A DNA stretch of 36,974 bases, taken from the NCBI GenBank assembly GCA_046726275.1, contig JBKPAF010000015.1:1-36974 (forward strand). Reading direction: 5' to 3'. Position 1 is the first letter of the stretch. Each line of letters opens with the position of its first letter. Of this stretch, positions 31,113-36,974 are shown in pieces. Under the pieces are notes generated by a model that searched no databases, was not told the DNA's origin, and saw only the letters and a list, made by a program, of their open reading frames with translations. Origin of the DNA: DASXTW01 sp046726275 (GTDB taxonomy: Bacteria; Actinomycetota; UBA4738). The position numbers and the translations under genes were made by a program.

Positions 31113-33274
31113 TGAGCCACCGGATCCTCCGAGGAATGCTGAATTCGAGGTGGGTCGTCTTTGTCTTGATCATGCAGATGGCCTGCACGGGCGGGGGCGG
31201 GCCGAACCTTGCCAGGAACGTTGTTCCCGTCAGGGGCCAGGTCCCGCGATTGGACCACATCTGGGTGTTCGTCATGGGATCCGAGTCATACGACCGGATC
31301 GTTGGAAATCCGGCCGCTCCATATACCAACCAATTGGCGTCGGCGTACGGAGTGGCGACCCGGTACTACGCCGTCGCCCATCCGGGCCTGCCCAACTATC
31401 TGGCGATGATCTCCGGATCGACTCAAGGATGCGCCCGTGAGGCCTGTCCCGGCGGATACGCCGGCCGGACCTTGGCTGGCCAGCTCAGCGCAGCAGGTCT
31501 GAGCTGGAGGGGATACTTCGAGGATCTTCCCTCGCCCGGCTACGTCGGAAGCGACCGCCGTGCGTACGTACGAGCTCACAATCCCTTCAGCTATTTCTCG
31601 GAGATCACCTCATCTCCAAGCATGAGGGAATCGATCCGTCCGCTGTCTGACTTCCAGCCTCTCAGCTCGGAGGCCCCCAACTTCAGCCTCATCGTGCCAA
31701 ACAGGAAGCACAAGATCCAGGGCGATACGATCGGCAAAGGCGACGAATGGCTCCGCGAGCAATTGTCGCCTCTGATCAAGTCCAACGCCTTTCAGCGAGG
31801 CGGAGCCATCTTCGTCACCTGGGCCGGTGGCCGGAGCGACGACAAGTCGGGGTGCTGTGTGGAGGGGGTGTCAGGTGGGCGGGTCCCTCTGATCGCCATT
31901 CTCAGCGGCGGAAGGCGCTCCTATCATGCCGAGCAGTCCTACAGTGGGTACTCCCTGCTTCGTACGATCGAAGACGCGTTGGCGATCGGACATCTCGGTC
32001 AATCGGGAACTGGGAACGTGAAGTCGCTGGCTGAGCTCTGGCCGCCGCAGGCAGAGTCGACCTTCACCTGGCCAGCTCGCTGGTCCACAGCCGGACGCAT
32101 GGACTTCGGATACGGCAACGACGCTACCATCGGTGATTACCCCGCCACACGAAACAAACCAGAGAACAAGCTCTTCTACACACCTGATCGCCGTTGGTGG
32201 GCTGTTTTGGGGATCGGGAACGTCCAACTGGTACGGAACACGGGTGGGCCTGGTGTGTACCTCCTGGAGTTGGTGGGCCATGAGTGGCGGCCGCGACTAC
32301 GGCTTCCCGAAGCGGATCCCTGGGAGCGAGCAGACACGGTAATCGACGGTCGTCTGCTCTCTATCGCCCTGCGTGACAACCGTTCCATACCCGGCAACAG
32401 GCGTACAAGTCGCCTATACAAGCTGGAATATCAAGAGAAAGGCACGTGGAAGCTGCTGGCTGACCCCATGTTGATCACCAACGACAATCCCGAGACACTC
32501 AATATCGCCGTGGATGCCCGCGGCCGACCCTGGGTCACCTACCGCTTTAGGGGACGCATCAAGGTCGGGGTCGCCGAACCCCGGAGCGATCACTTCGAGT
32601 TCGGGCTCCTTCCCGCCTCATCCGTGACCAGCGACGACATCTCGGCGATCGTTGACTTCGGGACAGAAGCGTCGGGGCACAAGATCGGTGTGATGTGGTC
32701 GGACGAGAAGGCCAAGCGATTCATGTTCGCCTGGCGCTCCGACAATGATCCCTTCCCCGACGGGTCGTGGCATGTGGAGACGGCATACGGCGACGGCGTC
32801 GGGGGGTGTCCGACGGCGACTGCGGACCTCTGCGCAGACGACCATATCAACATGAAATCATTTGGAGACGACATCTTCGCGGCCGTGAAGACCGGGTTGT
32901 CCGACTCGGTCCATCCCGATCCCGACGCTCCACTTGCGATCCTTCTCCGCCGTGACGCGGCCGGCAACTGGAGCGCCCATCCGATCAGCAGCGTCAAGCA
33001 GAAGCCTTCCAGACCCATCCTCGTGATCGCCCCCTACCTCGACCGTATCTTCGTCTTCGCACAGATGGGCGTTAAAGGAATCTACGTGTGGCAGAGCCCT
33101 CTCGATCCACCCGCGTTCAACGAGACGCTCTTCCTGCCTTGGACGGTCAATGAGAGAGTTGTACTGACCGATCCCACGTCGACCAACCAGCTGATCGAGC
33201 CGGGCGCCGGCATCGTTGTGGAGACCTCTTCCGGCAAGGAAAACCAGTACTGGCACAATGAGCTCGTTCCGTAA
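31112..33274 (+). CDS. lipoprotein: degenerate phosphoesterase domain fused to propeller-like domain
   Basis: 720 residues. The N-terminus (WVVFVLIMQMAC) looks like a lipoprotein signal with Cys25. Residues 45-312 have the phosphoesterase family (PF04185, acid phosphatase/phospholipase C-like) layout: HIWVFVMGSESYDRIVGN, YYAVAHPGLPNYLAMISGS, GYFEDLPSPGY, FVTWAGG, SLLRTIEDALAIGHLG. The catalytic positions are changed: MEN-x-SY is MGSESY, HPS is HPG (G92), TWDE is TWAG and the NDMHDG metal loop is RKHKIQG. So the domain is probably inactive. Residues 325-720 match the separate protein at 34289 closely (KLFYTPDRRWWAVLG, LCADDHI, YWHNE) and look like a sialidase-type beta-propeller. Start GTG with a leaderless promoter. 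Confidence 0.85.
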   Translation: MSHRILRGMLNSRWVVFVLIMQMACTGGGGPNLARNVVPVRGQVPRLDHIWVFVMGSESYDRIVGNPAAPYTNQLASAYGVATRYYAVAHPGLPNYLAMISGSTQGCAREACPGGYAGRTLAGQLSAAGLSWRGYFEDLPSPGYVGSDRRAYVRAHNPFSYFSEITSSPSMRESIRPLSDFQPLSSEAPNFSLIVPNRKHKIQGDTIGKGDEWLREQLSPLIKSNAFQRGGAIFVTWAGGRSDDKSGCCVEGVSGGRVPLIAILSGGRRSYHAEQSYSGYSLLRTIEDALAIGHLGQSGTGNVKSLAELWPPQAESTFTWPARWSTAGRMDFGYGNDATIGDYPATRNKPENKLFYTPDRRWWAVLGIGNVQLVRNTGGPGVYLLELVGHEWRPRLRLPEADPWERADTVIDGRLLSIALRDNRSIPGNRRTSRLYKLEYQEKGTWKLLADPMLITNDNPETLNIAVDARGRPWVTYRFRGRIKVGVAEPRSDHFEFGLLPASSVTSDDISAIVDFGTEASGHKIGVMWSDEKAKRFMFAWRSDNDPFPDGSWHVETAYGDGVGGCPTATADLCADDHINMKSFGDDIFAAVKTGLSDSVHPDPDAPLAILLRRDAAGNWSAHPISSVKQKPSRPILVIAPYLDRIFVFAQMGVKGIYVWQSPLDPPAFNETLFLPWTVNERVVLTDPTSTNQLIEPGAGIVVETSSGKENQYWHNELVP

Positions 33275-33318
33275 TCCCATGGGCGGCTGGGGTCTCGATC
33301 ATTGAACGGTGCGATGCC

Positions 33319-34251
33319 GTGACGCTGCTCTTCATCATCGGTACCGGACGTTGCGGCTCTACGATGATCCATGAGGTACTGGCGAGGCATCCAGATGCGG
33401 GATTCATCTCGAACCTCGACGCAAATGTTCCCACCCTGAACTTGAAGGGGCGATGGAACAACGGACTCTACCGAAGAATGTCGTCTCGACTCTCCCATCG
33501 TGACGTTCCACACCTTCGCATCCTCGGCAGGCCGCTTCGCTTCGGACCATCCGAGGCATATCGACTGCTTGCCCGACATGTCTCGCCCATGCTGGCGGAG
33601 CCATTCCGGGACGTGTCCGCCGACGACGTGACCCCGTGGTTGGAACGCCGGTGCCGTCGGTTCTTCCTTGACCGGATGCAGGCACAGGCCAAACCATTGT
33701 TCCTGTGCAAGCTGGCCGGCTGGCCTCGTGCCGGATTCCTCCATCAGGTCTTCCCCGACGCCAAGTTCCTGAGGGTGATCAGGGATGGCCGAGCGGTAGC
33801 GGACTCCCTCGTTCGGAGGCCATGGTGGGATGGGTACCGAGGCCCCTCCAATTGGCGGTTCGGTCCGTTGCCGGAGCCGGAAGCCTCCGAGTGGATGAAC
33901 ACAGGTCGTTCGTTCGTGGTCCTCGCGGGCCTGCAATGGCGCATGTTGATGGATGCCTTCGAGGACGTGAAAGGCAGGATCCCCCCGCCCCAGTGGATGG
34001 AGGTTCGATACGAGGACGTCGTGGATGATCCACGGGACCACATGGGTCGGATCCTGATGTTCGCCGGCATGCAATGGAGCCCGGAGTTCGAGAGCGCCGT
34101 TGGCTCCTATTCGTTCAGGACCGACAAAAAGGACGAATATCTCCGAAACCTCACGTCTTCACAACGAAGCCTTCTCGATCGTGTCCTGGCCGATCACCTG
34201 CGCCGATACGGCTACCTACCGGAGGGCGAGCTCACCGGCCAGAGCATGTAG
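33319..34251 (+). CDS. sulfotransferase family protein
   Basis: A 310-residue P-loop sulfotransferase. The 5'-phosphosulfate loop is GTGRCGSTMIHEVL (residues 8-21), the 3'-phosphate motif is FLRVIRDGRAVADSLV (150-165, with Arg155 and Ser163), and VRYEDVVDDPRDHMGRILMF is the usual dimerisation-side strand and helix. It transfers sulfate from PAPS to a hydroxyl of a carbohydrate, peptide or lipid; the acceptor is unknown. No signal peptide, so cytosolic or peripheral. Start GTG 33319, 44 bases after the preceding stop, without a good ribosome site. Location between two propeller-domain genes and near polysaccharide genes suggests modification of a surface glycan (inference). Confidence 0.92.
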   Translation: MTLLFIIGTGRCGSTMIHEVLARHPDAGFISNLDANVPTLNLKGRWNNGLYRRMSSRLSHRDVPHLRILGRPLRFGPSEAYRLLARHVSPMLAEPFRDVSADDVTPWLERRCRRFFLDRMQAQAKPLFLCKLAGWPRAGFLHQVFPDAKFLRVIRDGRAVADSLVRRPWWDGYRGPSNWRFGPLPEPEASEWMNTGRSFVVLAGLQWRMLMDAFEDVKGRIPPPQWMEVRYEDVVDDPRDHMGRILMFAGMQWSPEFESAVGSYSFRTDKKDEYLRNLTSSQRSLLDRVLADHLRRYGYLPEGELTGQSM

Positions 34252-34288
34252 CGAACCCGCGACTTCAGGGATCTGGGCAGTCTGGCGG

Positions 34289-35590
34289 CTAGCCGGCCGA
34301 TGCTGGAAGGAACTCGTTGTGCCAATACTCGTACGGCGAACCCACACTGGACCCCTCGACGACGGCCCCGATCTGTTCACTGATCGGTTGCTTGGTGGAT
34401 GTTGCATCGGTGATGTTGGGGCCATCGGTCCAGCGGATGGCGGCGCCACTATTGAATCCCGGATCGGAGAGGGCACTCTGCCACAGGAAGATGTCGCTCC
34501 GGTAGCGGGCAAAGACATCCATGGTGTCTCCCCCTGGATTCACCAGAACGATCGGCCGACTGGCGTTCTGCGAAACGGGGCTCACCGGATAGTCGTGCCA
34601 GGTTCCGGCCTCGTCCCTTTCCAGCGCGACGATGAGCGGATCCGAAAGACTCCTGTTCGCAGCGTCGTTGAGACTGGTTTTGACGGCAGCGTAGACATGG
34701 TCCCCGACGACCTTCAGACTGATGTGGTCGTCCGCGCAGAGGTTTGACGCAGCGGTTGGGCAGGCACCGACACCGTTCCCGTACGCCGTCTCGATGTGCC
34801 AGGTCTGCGGCGGCTCGGCATCGGCGTGCCAGGCAAACGAGAAACGCTTGGCAACCTGGTCCGACCACATGATTCCGATCTTCCGGCCGGTGGCGTCAGT
34901 CCCGAATGCCGTCACACTCGAGATGTCGTCACTGGTCACCGGGGTGCTGCCCTGCAGGGTGGCGATGGTGAACGAAGTCCCTCCGGGCAAGGTATAGCCG
35001 ACCTTGATCAGAGTCCCCTGTCGGAAGCTCGTCCATAGCCGCCCGGTACTGTCGATGGCGATCGTGAGCGTCTCCGGGCTGATGGTCGTGATCTTCGTCG
35101 GCCCGCCGAGCAGGCTCCATTGCCCGGAACCACCGTAAGAGAAGCGGTACAAGTCACTCTCTCGGGGATTCCCGGTCACCGAGCGGTTGTCTCGGAGAGC
35201 CACGTACAGCCGATTCGAGGCCTCGTCGAACAACGTGTCGGCCTTTTGCCAAGGATCCGCTCCTGGGCCCGGGAACTGGAGCACGGGGTGCCAGACGTGA
35301 TCCACCAGCTCGTTCAGCCACACGCCCGCGGCTGTGTCCTTGTCTCCGGATGTTCCGAGAACGGCCCACCAACGGCCGTCCGGCGTATAGAACAGCTTGC
35401 TCTCGGGCTTCTGGCCGGTGGCGGCCCCGCCAACCACCGTCACCTGGGTTCCGAAGACGAAGTCCCGGGTCCCAGTGGGTGACCACTTGTTCATGCCCGC
35501 CTGGGCGCCCGAGCCGATCAGGATGAGGCTGAGCGCTAGCGGAAGGGCTTGGACCAAGCGTCTGCCCAGAACTTTTAGGGAGCAGGCCAA
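34289..35590 (-). CDS. secreted propeller-domain protein (paralogue of the C-terminal half of the 31112 protein)
   Basis: A 433-residue secreted protein. The N-terminus VLGRRLVQALPLALSLILIG with AQA is a Sec signal peptide. The rest matches residues 340-720 of the lipoprotein at 31112 in order: KLFYTPDGRWWAVLG, LRDNRSVTGN, PVTSDDISSVTAFGTDA, IGIMWSDQVAKRFSFAWH, ETAYGNGVGACPTA, LCADDHI, YAAVKTSLNDA, DATSTKQPI, YWHNEFLP. I know this pattern from hypothetical actinobacterial secreted proteins and read it as a beta-propeller-like repeat domain, function unknown. Start is TTG 35590; a promoter TGTCAA/AGGGTA (35625-35630/35601-35606, reading as TTGACA and TACCCT on the minus strand, spacing 18) lies directly upstream, again giving a nearly leaderless mRNA. 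Confidence 0.85.
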   Translation of the reverse strand: MACSLKVLGRRLVQALPLALSLILIGSGAQAGMNKWSPTGTRDFVFGTQVTVVGGAATGQKPESKLFYTPDGRWWAVLGTSGDKDTAAGVWLNELVDHVWHPVLQFPGPGADPWQKADTLFDEASNRLYVALRDNRSVTGNPRESDLYRFSYGGSGQWSLLGGPTKITTISPETLTIAIDSTGRLWTSFRQGTLIKVGYTLPGGTSFTIATLQGSTPVTSDDISSVTAFGTDATGRKIGIMWSDQVAKRFSFAWHADAEPPQTWHIETAYGNGVGACPTAASNLCADDHISLKVVGDHVYAAVKTSLNDAANRSLSDPLIVALERDEAGTWHDYPVSPVSQNASRPIVLVNPGGDTMDVFARYRSDIFLWQSALSDPGFNSGAAIRWTDGPNITDATSTKQPISEQIGAVVEGSSVGSPYEYWHNEFLPASAG

Positions 35591-35600
35591 AGGACGAAGC

Positions 35601-35630
35601 AGGGTATCAATGCGTTGCGAGAAGTGTCAA
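35601..35630 (-). promoter_or_regulatory. promoter of the secreted propeller gene (TTGACA-18-TACCCT)
   Basis: On the minus strand TTGACA (plus 35625-35630) and TACCCT (plus 35601-35606) are 18 bases apart. The -10 ends ten bases before the TTG at 35590. The -35 is a perfect match and the -10 fits TAnnnT, so this is the best-looking sigma-70-type promoter in the window. Confidence 0.5.
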
Positions 35631-35705
35631 TGGTCCAATGGTCGCAGGGTCTATAGTCCGATCGGTCTGAGTGTGCGGTCCGAGCGGAGCCCAACCGGTG
35701 CCAGT

Positions 35706-36641
35706 TCAGTGACAGGCACCTGAGCCAGAGTCGGTGAACGTCCCAGGCGGCGCGGGCATGAACACCCAGTCGTAGCTGGCCGCTCGCAGGGTCATGCGCA
35801 AGATTCCATACGCGGTGTTGTCGCGCACCTCGCTGTTGGGCTGGGCCGAGACGATCATGTAGTGGCTCCCCCCTCCTGTCCCGACCGTGAACTGGCGGAT
35901 GCCGCGGCTCCGATCGAGCACTCCAGCTGGAGTCTGCGGAGCGAACCGCTCGTAGATGTGGTCGTGGGCGTTCAGGATGACGTCGACCCCGGCCTCGTAG
36001 AGCAGGTGCCAGAAAGCCCTGTAGCTCTGATCGTTGCCGTGCGGACCGGACGAGAACATCGGACGATGCCAGAAAGCCAACGTGCACGACGTCCCGTGAG
36101 CCTCGAGGTCTGCTTTCAACCATCGGCCTTGAGGCGACCCCGCATCGCACCCCCCGACCTGACCGCACTCGGAATTGAGCGCGATGAAGTGCCAGGTTCC
36201 GAGGTCAAAGCTGTAATAGCCCTCGCCTCGAGGACCTGCCCGTTCACCGAAGTAATCGAAATAGCCGGTCGCTCCACGGGTATCGTATTCGTGATTTCCG
36301 GCCACCGGGTACGTGATCTGCTTCAGCCGCCCCCACGTCCGATCGTACGATGCCTTGAACGCATCCAGGTCACCACAACAGTATTGGGCGTCACCGAGAC
36401 CCAGGACCGCGTCGAGCCCGGACATACGCATCAGCAGTTCCGACGTGGCTCGCTGTCGGCAAGAATCCGCGGTCCCTCGACCGTCGTTGTAGCTGGCATT
36501 TTGCGGCCCGCAAGCGATGTCGCCGGCAGCAGCGATGGTTACGGAGCTGCGCGGGGGAGGCGGCGGAAGCCGGCTCGGGTCACACGATGGAAGGAGGAAG
36601 AGGCACGCCAGCAAGGGGCAGAGGACGAGTCTCCGAGGCAC
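35706..36641 (-). CDS. lipoprotein metallophosphoesterase (purple acid phosphatase-like)
   Basis: A 311-residue secreted metallophosphoesterase. Signal with lipobox-like LLPSC (Cys20) then a Pro-rich spacer. Metal motifs: GDIACGP (Asp41), GLGDAQY (Asp84), AGNHEYD (Asn116/His117), WHRP (His192) and NAHDHIYER (His226/His228), all intact. The HDHIYER block and YDRTWG region match purple acid phosphatase-like and alkaline phosphatase PhoD-type families. It would hydrolyse phosphomonoesters or phosphodiesters outside the cell. Start GTG 36641. It is divergent from the chain-length gene at 36866 and shares that upstream region with an inverted repeat. Its role in this locus may be phosphate release from or trimming of a surface polymer; that is inference. 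Confidence 0.92.
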   Translation of the reverse strand: MPRRLVLCPLLACLFLLPSCDPSRLPPPPPRSSVTIAAAGDIACGPQNASYNDGRGTADSCRQRATSELLMRMSGLDAVLGLGDAQYCCGDLDAFKASYDRTWGRLKQITYPVAGNHEYDTRGATGYFDYFGERAGPRGEGYYSFDLGTWHFIALNSECGQVGGCDAGSPQGRWLKADLEAHGTSCTLAFWHRPMFSSGPHGNDQSYRAFWHLLYEAGVDVILNAHDHIYERFAPQTPAGVLDRSRGIRQFTVGTGGGSHYMIVSAQPNSEVRDNTAYGILRMTLRAASYDWVFMPAPPGTFTDSGSGACH

Positions 36642-36865
36642 CGTCGCTTACTGATATCACAGTTCTGTGCGGTCGGAGCCGTTCAGGCCCGGTGATCGGC
36701 TGAACCGGTGCTCTATTATTCTGTGATATTCATCCGCCCCGTGTGAAGTCGACGATTCCTTTGAGCCGATGATTACTCCAAATATGGGCTGCTGCGATTG
36801 ACAGCCGGCAAGGCTCCGGCCGGCAGGCAGCGCAGGACGAGGTGAAAGGGCCTGACCGAGTCGTC
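36642..36865. promoter_or_regulatory. divergent regulatory region with inverted repeat ATATCACAG/CTGTGATAT
   Basis: Between the metallophosphoesterase (minus) and the chain-length gene (plus). ATATCACAG (36654-36662) and its exact reverse complement CTGTGATAT (36721-36729) are 58 bases apart. A second smaller pair GTTCAG/CTGAAC lies between them (36681-36686 and 36700-36705). The sequence is AT-richer than the neighbourhood. This looks like a paired operator for one regulator controlling both directions, or the stem of a structure. The repeats contain TCACA/TGTGA half-sites that resemble CRP/FNR-type sites, but no such regulator is in the window. Confidence 0.4.
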
Positions 36866-36974
36866 ATGCAGACAGTGGAACAGCCGCGTGAGCTGAGCGA
36901 CAAGCCCGCGTACGCGATCCTGGCCCACTGGTGGTGGGCGATCGTCGCAGGCGCTCTCATCGGCGCCGTGATCG
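36866..36974 (+). CDS. polysaccharide chain-length determinant (Wzz-like)/tyrosine kinase, N-terminal fragment
   Basis: 36 codons before the right edge: MQTVEQPRELSDKPAYAILA then HWWWAIVAGALIGAVI. A short polar N-terminus followed by WWW and a Gly/Ala-rich membrane helix is the standard opening of Wzz/CapA-type chain-length proteins and bacterial tyrosine kinases of exopolysaccharide export. The large periplasmic part and possible kinase domain are outside the window. It would help export or set the length of a surface polysaccharide. No strong ribosome site; GAGGTGA lies about 20 bases before the start. The start could be different. Confidence 0.55.
   Translation, partial: MQTVEQPRELSDKPAYAILAHWWWAIVAGALIGAVI

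Noticed and set aside
36766..36835. Possible riboswitch before the Wzz-like gene
   Set aside because: The GC-rich imperfect hairpin near 36800-36825 lacks the conserved elements of c-di-GMP or other known riboswitch classes.
1..36974. CRISPR arrays, tRNA or rRNA genes, insertion sequences, phage genes
   Set aside because: I saw no spaced repeats, cloverleaf-like sequence, transposase motif or terminal inverted repeat anywhere in the window.

Overview
The window is about 37 kb of high-GC DNA with densely packed genes. GTG and TTG starts are common, many gene junctions are 4-base ATGA overlaps, and several genes have a -10 box (TAnnnT) 6-11 bases before the start codon, which suggests leaderless or near-leaderless mRNAs. 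The gene families point to an uncultured, probably soil, actinobacterium (Actinomycetota): class III cyclase-AAA regulators, DrrAB-type ABC exporter, GAF/PP2C/HATPase partner switch, DUF4242, Rho_N-type small basic proteins and many VOC, SRPBCC and F420-era oxidase folds. This placement is inferred from gene content. I see no rRNA, tRNA, CRISPR array, transposase or phage gene.

Layout. 1-206: 3' end of a PPOX-fold protein. 0.2-8.1 kb: a class III nucleotide cyclase, SRPBCC protein, a RibD-type reductase beside a remnant of a VOC gene, a DrrAB-like ABC exporter operon, a VOC protein, a YjbR protein, then an ArsR-like regulator/SRPBCC/alpha-beta hydrolase operon and a small basic protein. 8.1-15.1 kb: a long minus-strand run reading DinB, EamA permease, LuxR-type regulator, two tandem flavin monooxygenases, alpha/beta hydrolase, methyltransferase; the last four are coupled by ATGA overlaps. 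15.2-20.2 kb: secreted/anchored YceI protein, STAS antagonist plus GAF-PP2C-HATPase switch protein, VOC protein, HtrA protease, DUF4242 protein. 20.2-29.2 kb: zinc-ribbon/cyclase/AAA regulator, Moco sulfite-oxidase-like enzyme, APH(6)-type kinase, YihY membrane protein, Rho_N protein, aldo/keto reductase, small hypothetical protein, rhodanese, MFS exporter.

29.2-37.0 kb differs from the rest: visibly lower GC, few operon overlaps, and almost every product is secreted, membrane-bound or sulfate/phosphate related. It holds a transmembrane protein with an N-terminal HTH-like domain and a cysteine-rich extracellular domain, a large lipoprotein in which an apparently inactive phosphoesterase domain is fused to a repeat-rich (probably beta-propeller) domain, a sulfotransferase, a secreted stand-alone copy of the same propeller domain, a lipoprotein metallophosphatase, and the start of a Wzz-like chain-length protein at the right edge. 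I read this as the edge of a surface-polysaccharide or cell-envelope locus. It is the best candidate for an undescribed system here.

Three genes between 10.7 and 15.7 kb (a flavin monooxygenase, the LuxR regulator and the YceI protein) each look broken by one missing base. Restoring one base rejoins a family-typical protein in every case. Either the assembly carries single-base deletions or these genes are decaying; reads are needed to decide.
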